38,274 nucleotides of DNA from Lautropia sp. SCN 69-89 (GTDB lineage: Bacteria > Pseudomonadota > Gammaproteobacteria > Burkholderiales > Burkholderiaceae_E): the NCBI GenBank assembly GCA_001724855.1, contig MEED01000031.1:1-38274 (forward strand). The letters run 5' to 3'. The notes under the pieces were generated by a model. That model was not told where the DNA came from. It did not search any database and saw only the letters and a list, made by a program, of their open reading frames with translations. Positions 1 to 7,203 of this stretch are shown here, piece after piece (the first letter of the stretch is position 1; each line of letters starts with the position of its first letter). Made by a program: the position numbers and the translations under genes.

Positions 1-127
1 CGCGGCCGCGGCCGCTGGGCCCCATGCCCGTGCGCGAAGCCAACCCCGAGCGCAACGCCGCGGGGTCCCCGAATGGCGCCAAGGGCTCTCGCCGCGCAGC
101 CCGTCAGGCCGACGCCCGGCCCGCCCC
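1..127. other. Left-edge stretch without a recognisable gene
   Basis: This GC-rich edge sequence lies downstream of the MaoC-type gene on the minus strand. I see no convincing coding frame, T-tract terminator or repeat. It could be an intergenic region or the end of a gene continuing outside the window. Confidence 0.4.
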
Positions 128-583
128 CTATGCGTAGCGGCGCGCGATGGACTCGGCGACGCAGACGGGGCGGTCGCTCCCCTTGCGTTCGACGGTGACT
201 TCGGTGGTGATCTGGAGCCCGTTGTCGGCAATGTCCTCGATCGCCACCAGCCTGAACCGCCCGCGCAACTCGCTGCCCACCGGCACCGGCGACATGAAGC
301 GCACGCGGTTCAGCCCGTAGTTCACGCTCATCCGCACGCCGCGGAACTCGATCGCGGTCTCCGAAAACAGCGGCAGCATCGACAGCGTGAGGTACCCGTG
401 CGCAATCGTCGTGCCGAACGGCCCGTTGGCCGCGCGCTGCGGATCGACGTGGATCCACTGGTGATCACCCGTGGCTTGCGCGAACTGGTCGATGCGCTGC
501 TGCGTCACCTCGACCCAGTCGCTGACCGCGATCTCCTGTCCCACCAGCGGCCGCAGCTCGGCCAGGCTCTCGAACACCCGCAT
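128..583 (-). CDS. MaoC-family (R)-enoyl-CoA hydratase-like protein
   Basis: A 151-residue single hot-dog-fold protein of the MaoC/NodN dehydratase type. The hydratase-2 signature is visible as ATGDHQWIHVDP (residues 37-48), with the expected catalytic Asp40 and His45, followed by the hot-dog helix segment IAHGYLTLSM (60-69). Members hydrate trans-2-enoyl-CoA thioesters in the cytoplasm. It starts 25 bases after the stop of the benzoate-CoA ligase gene on the same strand, so the two are probably one transcript. I infer a role in a beta-oxidation-like step on CoA-bound products of aromatic ring cleavage. The substrate cannot be read from the sequence, and it could equally serve fatty-acid metabolism. 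Confidence 0.85.
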   Translation of the reverse strand: MRVFESLAELRPLVGQEIAVSDWVEVTQQRIDQFAQATGDHQWIHVDPQRAANGPFGTTIAHGYLTLSMLPLFSETAIEFRGVRMSVNYGLNRVRFMSPVPVGSELRGRFRLVAIEDIADNGLQITTEVTVERKGSDRPVCVAESIARRYA

Positions 584-608
584 CCTCGATCTCCCGGATC
601 GCGCAGCG

Positions 609-2234
609 TCAACCGCGCAGCTTGAAGCGCTGGATCTTGCCGGTCGCGGTCTTGGGCAATTCCTCGACGAACTCCACCCAGCGCGGGTACTTGAACGGCG
701 CGAGCCGGTCCTTCACGAAGGAGCGCAGTTCCTCGGCGAGCGCAGGCGACGCCTTCGAGGGCTCCTTCAGCACGACGTAGGCCTTGGGCTTGATCAGCCG
801 GTCGTCGTCGGCGGCGCCGACCACCGCAGCCTCGAGCACCGCCGGGTGCGAAGCGATCGCCGACTCGACTTCGAACGGCGACACGTACTGGCCGCTCACC
901 TTCAGCATGTCGTCGGAGCGTCCGGCGTACGTGTAGTAGCCGTCGGCGTCGCGCACGTACTTGTCGCCGCTGCGCGTCCACTCGCCCTGGAAAGTCTGGC
1001 GCGATTTCTCGCGCTGGTTCCAGTACATCGCGGCAGAAGATGGCCCGCTGATGTACAGGTCGCCGACCTCGCCGACGTCGACCTCCTGGCCGTCGTCGCC
1101 GCGCAGCTGGAGCAGGTAGCCCGGCACCGGCTTGCCGGTGGTGCCGTAGCGCACCTCGCCGGAGCGGTTCGACAGGAACACGTGCAGCATCTCGGTCGAG
1201 CCGATGCCGTCGAGGATCTCGACGCCGGTACGCTCGGTGAAGGTGGCGCCCACGCGCGCGGGCAGCGCCTCGCCGGCCGAAGTGGCCACGCGCAGGCCGA
1301 GTTGTTCGCGCGCCGGGAACGACGGGCTCGCCAGCATGCTCGCGAACAGCGTGGGCACCCCGTAATGCACGGTGGGCCGCGCGCGCATCTTCGCCAGCGC
1401 CTCGGGCGCCTCGCCGGTCAGGCGCAGGAACACCGCTTCGGGAGTGGGCCGCTCGGCCATCAGCACCGCGGTCGCCCCCACCGACATCGGGAAGGTGAGG
1501 CCGTTGCCCAGCCCGTAGGCGAAGAACAGCTTCGCCGCGCTGAACACGATGTCGGACTCGCGAATGCCGATCACCGGCCGCGCGAACAGTTCGGCGGTCT
1601 GGATCAGGCTCGAATGAACGTGAACCGTGCCTTTCGGAGCGCCGGTGGAACCGGACGAGTAGAGCCAGAAGCACGGTTCGTCGGCCACCGTGTCGGCCGG
1701 CTCGAAGTGTTCGCTGCCGCCGGCGACCAGCGCACTGAACTCGTCGGCCGCAGGCTGGCCCGATGCGGGACCCGGTGCGCCCGACACGATGGTGCGGGTG
1801 AGGGTCGGCACCCTGCCCGCCAGCCCCTCGAACGAAGGCAGCAGCGCCTGCGAGACGAACAGCACCCGCGCGCGCGAGTCGCGCAGCATGTATTCGTAGT
1901 CCTGCGGCTTGAGCAGCGTGTTCACCGCGACCGGCACGACGCCCGCCTTGATCGCACCGAGGAACGCCACCGGCCAGTCGATCGTGTCGAGCATGCACAC
2001 CATGACGCGGTCTTCCGGACGCAGGCCCAGGCCGGCCAGCGAGGAAGCGAAGCGATTGACGCGCCGCGCGAGTTCGGCATAGCTGATGCTGCCGCGGTCG
2101 TCGATGAAGGCGATCCGCTCGCCGCGCCCCGCCTCGAGGTTGCGCTCGATCAGGTCGTGCGCCGCGTTGTACCGGCGCGGAATCGTCACCCGCGGCGGAC
2201 TCACCGAATGGTCGGCACTCGACAACTGGGCCAC
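609..2234 (-). CDS. Benzoate-CoA ligase family protein (AMP-forming)
   Basis: A 541-residue member of the acyl-adenylate-forming superfamily, closest in pattern to benzoate/4-hydroxybenzoate-CoA ligases: an N-terminal PPRVTIPRRYNAA segment, then LLDTIDWP-like and AGVVPVAVNTLL blocks. It would activate an aromatic acid with ATP and CoA. Visible motifs are the phosphate loop YSSGSTGAPKG (192-202), GIGSTEMLHVF, the hinge YTYAGRSDDMLKVSGQY, and the C-terminal catalytic lysine in PKTATGKIQ (Lys533). I chose the GTG at 2234 because GAGGAG stands 7 bases before it; an ATG five bases upstream is out of frame and the open frame further upstream is not conserved-looking. It leads the MaoC-type gene. 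The nearby BoxR-like regulator supports benzoate or a close analogue as substrate, but hydroxy- or aminobenzoate is possible. Confidence 0.9.
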   Translation of the reverse strand: MAQLSSADHSVSPPRVTIPRRYNAAHDLIERNLEAGRGERIAFIDDRGSISYAELARRVNRFASSLAGLGLRPEDRVMVCMLDTIDWPVAFLGAIKAGVVPVAVNTLLKPQDYEYMLRDSRARVLFVSQALLPSFEGLAGRVPTLTRTIVSGAPGPASGQPAADEFSALVAGGSEHFEPADTVADEPCFWLYSSGSTGAPKGTVHVHSSLIQTAELFARPVIGIRESDIVFSAAKLFFAYGLGNGLTFPMSVGATAVLMAERPTPEAVFLRLTGEAPEALAKMRARPTVHYGVPTLFASMLASPSFPAREQLGLRVATSAGEALPARVGATFTERTGVEILDGIGSTEMLHVFLSNRSGEVRYGTTGKPVPGYLLQLRGDDGQEVDVGEVGDLYISGPSSAAMYWNQREKSRQTFQGEWTRSGDKYVRDADGYYTYAGRSDDMLKVSGQYVSPFEVESAIASHPAVLEAAVVGAADDDRLIKPKAYVVLKEPSKASPALAEELRSFVKDRLAPFKYPRWVEFVEELPKTATGKIQRFKLRG

Positions 2235-2361
2235 GGCATTTCTCCTCGGCGCTCGATGGTGGCGGAAATTATCGCGCGGTTGCGCGGCGCGCGGGCGTGC
2301 GCCGGGGCGACGCTGCATGGCAATCCCGCGAGCAGGGACGTTATCTCAGGCGCCGCACCAA

Positions 2362-2406
2362 TGCAATAAACTGCCCGTCCAGGGAATCGATTGGCATTAT
2401 CCTGCA
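2362..2406. promoter_or_regulatory. AT-rich ligase/flavodoxin divergent region with TGCA-type half-sites
   Basis: Between the ligase start (2234) and the flavodoxin start (2429) lie TGCAATAAA (2362-2370) and, inverted, TTATCCTGCA (2397-2406). Both resemble the TGCAANATAA repeats next to boxR. The second overlaps a possible minus-strand -10, GATAAT (2401-2396), though no good -35 accompanies it. I infer possible BoxR-type operator half-sites controlling the ligase; the match is imperfect. Confidence 0.35.
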
Positions 2407-2428
2407 TCAAGGACGAACGAGGCGACGC

Positions 2429-2896
2429 ATGGACGTGGAAATCCTGGTCGGCACGATGACCGGCAACGCGCACCTCGTGGCGCAGGAACTCGAGCTGCGA
2501 TTCGCCGACGCCGGCACGCGCATCGTCACGAGGCTGATGGACGACCTCACGCCCGCAGTGTTCGAGCGCGACGCGGTCTTTCTCGTCTGCACCTCCACTT
2601 ACGGCCACGGCGACGTGCCCGACAACGCGCGCGACCTGTTCGAAGCGCTGCAGGCGCGGCGCCCCGACCTGTCGGCGGTGAGCTACGGCGTGCTCGCACT
2701 CGGCGACAGCACCTTCAGCGACACCTTCGCGCACGGCGGCATGCGCTTCGACCGGCTGCTCGCCGAACTGGGCGCACGCCGCATCGGCGAGCGCTTCAGC
2801 GTCGACACGGCCGGCGGCACGCTCCCCGAGGAGGCGGCGGCCGCCTGGATGCCCGGCTGGCTGGCCCAGGCGCGCGCAGCGGTCGTCGAGGCCTGA
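2429..2896 (+). CDS. MioC-like short-chain flavodoxin
   Basis: A 155-residue flavodoxin-fold electron carrier, expected to bind FMN non-covalently in the cytoplasm. The phosphate-binding loop is GTMTGNA (8-14), the first FMN loop CTSTYGHGDVPDNA (54-67) and the second LGDSTFSDTF (91-100). The length fits MioC-type flavodoxins; there is no attached reductase domain. The ATG at 2429 begins the first beta strand directly; the open frame extends 44 codons upstream without flavodoxin features. The Shine-Dalgarno is weak (GAGG). It sits between a benzoate-CoA ligase and a BoxR-like regulator, so it might feed electrons to an aromatic oxygenase or reductase encoded elsewhere. That is inference only; MioC proteins also have roles unrelated to aromatics. 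Confidence 0.85.
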   Translation: MDVEILVGTMTGNAHLVAQELELRFADAGTRIVTRLMDDLTPAVFERDAVFLVCTSTYGHGDVPDNARDLFEALQARRPDLSAVSYGVLALGDSTFSDTFAHGGMRFDRLLAELGARRIGERFSVDTAGGTLPEEAAAAWMPGWLAQARAAVVEA

Positions 2897-2937
2897 CGAT
2901 CGCGCCGCACGCGGAAGTCGTCCAGGGCTGACGACGC

Positions 2938-3858
2938 TCAGCCCTGCGAGGCGGGTGCCTCGCGCGCCGACGATCCAGCCAGTGGACTCGCAATCGCGAT
3001 CACCTGCACCAGTCGCTTCAGGCTCTCGGCCTCGTCGATGCCGGTCGTGTCCACCGCCGCATCGGCCAGCGCATAGAGCCGGTCGCGCTGCTTGAGGATG
3101 GTGCGCAATTCGGCCATCGCGTGGTCGCGGCCGCGGATCGGCCGCAGGTCACCCTGCTCGATCACGCGGTCCATGTGCTCCTCGGGCGAAGCCTTCAGCC
3201 ACACGGTCAGGCAGCGCTCGCGCAGCAGCTCGTAGGTGCGCGGCTCGAGCACCAGCGAGCCGCCGGTGGCGATCACGCAGCGCCGGTGCGTGCGCGTGAG
3301 GCGATCGAGCACGCGGCGCTCGGCCTCGCGATAGGTGTCCTGCCCGTACATCGAGAAGATGCTCTCGAGGCCCGCGCCGAGCTCGCGCTCGATCTGCTGG
3401 TCGAGTTCGAAGAAAGGCACTTTCAGCCGCGCCGCGAGCCGTGCGCCCAGCGTCGACTTGCCGGCGCCGCGCAGGCCGACCAGCGCGATGCGCCGCGCGC
3501 GCTCGCGGCTCATCTCGCCGAAGCGCTGCTGCAGCGCGGCCACCGCCTGGTGCCGCTGGCCGGGTTCGAGGGTGCGCAGCACCTCGATCGCCGATGCGAT
3601 CTCGGGGTCGGAGGCCTGGTCGCTGAGCAGCTGCTCGAGCGAGCAGTGCAGCGCTTCGGCGACGCGCCGGATCAGCAGGATCGAGATGTTGCCGTCGCCC
3701 GACTCCAGCTGCGCGAGATAGCGCTCGGACAGCCCCGACAGCTCGGACAGGCGCCTGCGGGTCAGGCCGGCCTCGTCGCGGCGCTCGCGCACGCGGCGTC
3801 CCAGCGCGGCGAGGAAGCCCGCCTCGTCCGATGATTTGCCCAGCGCTGGCGATGCCAT
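2938..3858 (-). CDS. boxR: BoxR/BzdR-like regulator: HTH plus shikimate-kinase-like domain
   Basis: A 306-residue two-domain protein. Residues 18-75 form an XRE-type helix-turn-helix (RRVRERRDEAGLTRRRLSELSG, then SERYLAQLESG). Residues 122-290 resemble shikimate kinase, including the Walker A motif GLRGAGKST (128-136). This architecture is characteristic of BzdR and BoxR, which repress benzoate catabolism genes and respond to benzoyl-CoA through the kinase-like domain. The neighbouring ligase would make that effector. I chose ATG 3858 because the HTH begins 17 residues later; no good Shine-Dalgarno is seen, so the start is not certain. The gene is convergent with the flavodoxin gene (41-base gap) and divergent from the hydrolase gene, with a repeat pair in the shared promoter that touches the boxR start codon, which suggests autoregulation. 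Confidence 0.88.
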   Translation of the reverse strand: MASPALGKSSDEAGFLAALGRRVRERRDEAGLTRRRLSELSGLSERYLAQLESGDGNISILLIRRVAEALHCSLEQLLSDQASDPEIASAIEVLRTLEPGQRHQAVAALQQRFGEMSRERARRIALVGLRGAGKSTLGARLAARLKVPFFELDQQIERELGAGLESIFSMYGQDTYREAERRVLDRLTRTHRRCVIATGGSLVLEPRTYELLRERCLTVWLKASPEEHMDRVIEQGDLRPIRGRDHAMAELRTILKQRDRLYALADAAVDTTGIDEAESLKRLVQVIAIASPLAGSSAREAPASQG

Positions 3859-3897
3859 GCAAGATAAGGCCGTGTTCGACGACAAGCTGCAATATAA
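3858..3897. promoter_or_regulatory. Direct repeat TGCAANATAA x2, candidate BoxR operator
   Basis: TGCAAGATAA (3858-3867) and TGCAATATAA (3888-3897) are identical at nine of ten positions and start exactly 30 bp apart, about three helical turns. The first copy overlaps the boxR start codon; the second ends three bases before the hydrolase ATG and contains a possible -10 (TATAAC plus strand, TTATAT minus strand). BzdR/BoxR sites are known to be built on TGCA-containing elements, so binding by the adjacent regulator is a reasonable inference. Confidence 0.55.
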
Positions 3898-3900
3898 CTC

Positions 3901-4686
3901 ATGAAATCTCGCGCGGACGAACCCCGGCACATCCTCGTCGACGGGCGGCGCATCGAGTGCCGGCGAATCGGCGAGGACGGGCCGTCCGCGCCCGTGCTGG
4001 TGTTCCTGCACGAAGGGCTCGGCAGCGTGCGGATGTGGCGCGACTTCCCCGATCGGCTGTGCGCGGCGTTGGGCCTTCCGGGCCTCGTCTATTCGCGGCT
4101 CGGCTATGGCGCATCCGATCCGCTTTCGGGCCCGCGCAACTGGCGCTTCATGCACGAAGAGGCCACCGTCGCGCTGCCGGCGCTGCTGCGCACCTGCGCG
4201 ATCGAACGGCCGATCCTGTTCGGCCACAGCGACGGTGCGTCGATCGCGCTGATCCACGCGGGAACCTTCCCGGAGGTGCCGCGCGCGGTGGTCGCACTGG
4301 CGCCGCACCTGTTCGTCGAGCCGGTCTGCATCGAGTCGATCGCCGCGATCACCCGCGACTACGCCGGCCCCGGCCTGCGCGAACGGCTGGCCCGCTACCA
4401 CTCGGACGTCGACGGCGCATTCCACGGCTGGAGCGACGCCTGGCTCTCCGACGAATTCGCCGCCTGGAACATCGAGGACGCGGTGGCCGCTTCACGCTGT
4501 CCGATCCTCGCGATCCAGGGCGAAAACGACCAGTACGGCACGATGCGCCAGATCGAGCGGATCGCCGAGTTGCGGCCGGGCGCTCGCCTGGTGCGGCTGC
4601 CCGACTGCCGGCACAGCCCCCAGTTCGATCGGCCCGACGAGGTCATCGCGGCCACCGGCGAGTTCCTCCGCGGCCTGGGAGCCTGA
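3901..4686 (+). CDS. Alpha/beta-fold hydrolase
   Basis: A 261-residue cytoplasmic alpha/beta hydrolase. The nucleophile elbow is GHSDG with Ser110; the likely acid is Asp210 (GENDQYG) and the base His238 (CRHSP). An oxyanion-hole segment FLHEGLGS (35-42) is also present. The ATG at 3901 is only a few bases after the second TGCAANATAA copy, so a transcript from the -10 seen there would be nearly leaderless; an alternative promoter further upstream, inside boxR, is possible. Hydrolases of this type are found in benzoyl-CoA pathways and in ester, lactone or thioester cleavage generally. Divergence from boxR argues for control by it. The substrate is unknown. Confidence 0.85.
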   Translation: MKSRADEPRHILVDGRRIECRRIGEDGPSAPVLVFLHEGLGSVRMWRDFPDRLCAALGLPGLVYSRLGYGASDPLSGPRNWRFMHEEATVALPALLRTCAIERPILFGHSDGASIALIHAGTFPEVPRAVVALAPHLFVEPVCIESIAAITRDYAGPGLRERLARYHSDVDGAFHGWSDAWLSDEFAAWNIEDAVAASRCPILAIQGENDQYGTMRQIERIAELRPGARLVRLPDCRHSPQFDRPDEVIAATGEFLRGLGA

Positions 4687-4816
4687 CGCAACCGGATCGA
4701 ACCGGACCGGCGTCCGGGCCTCGCCGGCGATCGGCAGCGAACTTGACCGGATCGCGGTCGGACGGGCGCTTCACGGCCTAGAATCGGCGCATCCACGATC
4801 TCCGGGAGACAGCGCG

Positions 4817-6154
4817 ATGCGGATTCTGTGCGGCACCGACTTCAGCGAACGATCCGAGGCGGCCGGCGAAGTCGGCGCGCTGCTCGCGCAGCGCAGCGGC
4901 GGCGACCTCACGCTGGTTCACGTGCTCGACACGCGCAGCCTGGGGATCGGCGCGCCGGCCGTGCTCGATGCGCTCGACCAGTCGGCGCGCGAGAAGCTCG
5001 AACAGGCCGCCGCGCGCCTGCGCGAACGCGGCGCGACGGTTTCGGTGGAGTTGCCGGCCGGCTGGCCCGACGAGGCGCTGCTGGCCGAGGCGAAGCGCCG
5101 CGACAACGCGCTGCTGGTGCTGCCGGCGATCGGGCGCCGCGACGGCGCAGGCGTGCGGCTCGGCAAGACCTGCGAGCGCACGCTGCGCCACACGCAGTCG
5201 CCGATGCTCGTGTTGCGCGACCCGGCGCCGCTGCTCGCCTGGCTGCGCGGCGAGCGTCCGTTGCGGATGCTGATCGCGTACGACTTCACGCCGCAGGCCG
5301 ACGCGGCGGTGCTGTTCGCCGAGCAGCTCGCCGAACTGGGCGCCTGCAAGCCGGTCGCCGCCTACGTCGGTGATCCGCAAGCGGAGGCCGCCAGGATGGG
5401 GCTGCACGATGACCCCGCACAGTCGCAGCTGCTGCTGCGCGACGAAATCGCGCGGCGTCTCGCGCGCGCGGTGCCATCGCTGCCGATCGAGGTGGTCGTC
5501 TCGGCGCACGACGGCGATCCCGGCGCGCGGCTCGCGCACCTGGCCGAGCGCGAGGAGGCCGACCTGGTCGTGGTCGGCTCGAGCCAGCGCGGTGCGGTCG
5601 AACGGCTGTTCGCCGGCTCGGTGTCGCTCGACCTGCTGCGCGACGCGGCCACCAACGTGCTGGTCGTGCCTGGCGCGGCCGCCGCCGCGATCACGCAGCT
5701 TCCGCCGGCGGTGCGGCGCGTGCTCGTGGCCACCGACCTGTCGCCAGTGGGCAACCGGGCCGTCGCTTATGCACTGGCCGTCGCGCCCGCCGACGGCGAA
5801 GTGATCGTCGCGCACGTCGTGAGCCCGAACCTGATGCGCAACGGCCAGTACGGACGCCCCTCGTACGCGAACTTCGCTGCCGAGCACCGCGCGGTACTCG
5901 ACGAGCGCCGCGCCGCGCTCGCCGCACTGCTGCCGCCCGACGACGGCAAGCGCAAGCTGCGCATCGAGATCGTCGAGCACGACCGGCCCGGGCGCGCGCT
6001 CATCGAGACGATCGAACGCGAAGCTCCCGACCTGGTCTGCGTGGGCACGCTCGGGCGCACCGGCGCGAGTGCCGCGGTGCTGGGCTCGACCGCGCAGGCG
6101 CTCGTGCGCGGCTGCCGCAGGCCGTTGCTGCTGGTGCAGCCGCAGGATCGGTAA
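4817..6154 (+). CDS. Triple-domain universal stress protein
   Basis: A 445-residue protein made of three consecutive UspA domains, about residues 1-145, 148-290 and 300-445. Each starts with an RxLxxxDFS/DLS-like strand (MRILCGTDFSERS, LRMLIAYDFTPQA, RRVLVATDLSPVG). Domains 2 and 3 carry the G-x2-G-x9-G-S/T nucleotide-binding pattern (VGSSQRGAVERLFAGS, VGTLGRTGASAAVLGS); domain 1 has a weaker version (IGRRDGAGVRLGKT). USPs usually have one or two domains, so three is uncommon. They bind ATP or act as stress-linked scaffolds in the cytoplasm. The ATG follows GGGAG by 8 bases. A -10-like TAGAAT lies at 4779-4784 without a good -35. No neighbour indicates a specific pathway. Confidence 0.9.
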   Translation: MRILCGTDFSERSEAAGEVGALLAQRSGGDLTLVHVLDTRSLGIGAPAVLDALDQSAREKLEQAAARLRERGATVSVELPAGWPDEALLAEAKRRDNALLVLPAIGRRDGAGVRLGKTCERTLRHTQSPMLVLRDPAPLLAWLRGERPLRMLIAYDFTPQADAAVLFAEQLAELGACKPVAAYVGDPQAEAARMGLHDDPAQSQLLLRDEIARRLARAVPSLPIEVVVSAHDGDPGARLAHLAEREEADLVVVGSSQRGAVERLFAGSVSLDLLRDAATNVLVVPGAAAAAITQLPPAVRRVLVATDLSPVGNRAVAYALAVAPADGEVIVAHVVSPNLMRNGQYGRPSYANFAAEHRAVLDERRAALAALLPPDDGKRKLRIEIVEHDRPGRALIETIEREAPDLVCVGTLGRTGASAAVLGSTAQALVRGCRRPLLLVQPQDR

Positions 6155-6166
6155 CGGGGCTGCGCG

Positions 6167-7186
6167 CTAGGGTCCGTTCGCCCGTTCGGCGCCTGCGGCC
6201 GCGTTCGAACCCGCGGCCGCACGGCGCAGCCTGTCGGCCACCGCATGCCAGGCGGCGGCGTCGGGCACGCGCTCGACGAGAATGCGCGCACACCCCGACC
6301 GGTCGAGTGCGCGCAGCGCGTCGTAGAGCGCGTGCGCCGCGCCTGCCGGGTCGCCGGGCATTGGCCGCCTCGAATCGGCCTGCGCACCCACCTCCGAGCG
6401 CGCCCACAGCGCGACGCGCTCGCCGCGGGCTTGCAGCGCGGCGATGCGCCGATCGATTTCGTCGCCGTCCACCAGCTCGATCGGCGTCGCCGGCGCGTAG
6501 TGCGCCTCCAGCGTGCCCGAGGCGCGCGGCGCCTGCGCATCGCGCGCGAGCACCGGCTCGCCGAGCGCCGCTTCGAGTTGCGCGGGGGTGATGCCGCCCG
6601 GGCGCAGAAGCACCGGGTGCTCGCGACTCAGGTCGACGATCGTCGACTCGACGCCCACCTCGCAGGGCCCGCCGTCGAGCACCATCGGCGCATCGACGCC
6701 GAGGTCGTCGATCACGTGCGCAGCCCGCGTCGGGCTCACGCGCCCGAAGCGGTTCGCCGACGGCGCGGCCACGCCGTGGCCGCCGCGCGCGGCGAACGCG
6801 GCGAGCAGCGCGCGCGCCACCGGATGCGAAGGCGCGCGCAGCCCGATCGACGCCTGCCCGCCGCAGGCAAACGCGGGAGCCGTCTCGCGCCGCAGGAGAA
6901 TCAGCGTGAGCGGCCCTGGCCAGAAGGCGTCGGCGAGCCGTTGCGCGCGAGCCGGCCAGTGCGCCCACCATGCGGCCTGCGCGGCGTCGAGCACGTGCAC
7001 GATCAGCGGATGATCGGCCGGCCGCCCCTTCAGGCGATAGACCTCGGCAACCGCGCGCGCGCTCGCGGCGTCGGCACCCAGCCCGTATACGGTTTCGGTG
7101 GGAAACGCCACCAGCCCGCCGCCGGCGAGCCGCTGCGCGGCCTCCTCGATCGCCTGCGCATCGGCCGGGCGCGGGTTGCCGCTCAT
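6167..7186 (-). CDS. sua5: Threonylcarbamoyl-AMP synthase, long Sua5 type
   Basis: A 339-residue enzyme that makes threonylcarbamoyl-AMP from threonine, bicarbonate and ATP for the t6A37 modification of ANN-decoding tRNAs. The YrdC domain (about 12-200) shows FPTETVYGLGADA, the conserved KGRP with PLIVHV, SIGLRAPSHP and APSAN followed by VSPT. The remainder (about 225-325) matches the Sua5 C-terminal domain, joined by a linker containing GTLEAHYAP. The length separates it from the short TsaC form. It is the last gene of the purC-purE-purK group, starting 17 bases after purK, the usual position in betaproteobacteria. The C-terminal tail is alanine-rich and low complexity. Confidence 0.93.
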   Translation of the reverse strand: MSGNPRPADAQAIEEAAQRLAGGGLVAFPTETVYGLGADAASARAVAEVYRLKGRPADHPLIVHVLDAAQAAWWAHWPARAQRLADAFWPGPLTLILLRRETAPAFACGGQASIGLRAPSHPVARALLAAFAARGGHGVAAPSANRFGRVSPTRAAHVIDDLGVDAPMVLDGGPCEVGVESTIVDLSREHPVLLRPGGITPAQLEAALGEPVLARDAQAPRASGTLEAHYAPATPIELVDGDEIDRRIAALQARGERVALWARSEVGAQADSRRPMPGDPAGAAHALYDALRALDRSGCARILVERVPDAAAWHAVADRLRRAAAGSNAAAGAERANGP

Positions 7187-7203
7187 CTGCCGATTCCGCC
7201 GGC

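Noticed and set aside
471-2369. A 632-codon open frame on the plus strand opposite the benzoate-CoA ligase
   Set aside because: Arg/His/Leu-rich composition without domains, exactly antisense to a strongly conserved gene; a GC-driven shadow.
4743-4784. TTGACC followed by TAGAAT upstream of the universal stress protein gene
   Set aside because: The spacer is 30 bp, far from the 16-18 bp needed, so they are not a -35/-10 pair. Only the -10-like element might be used.
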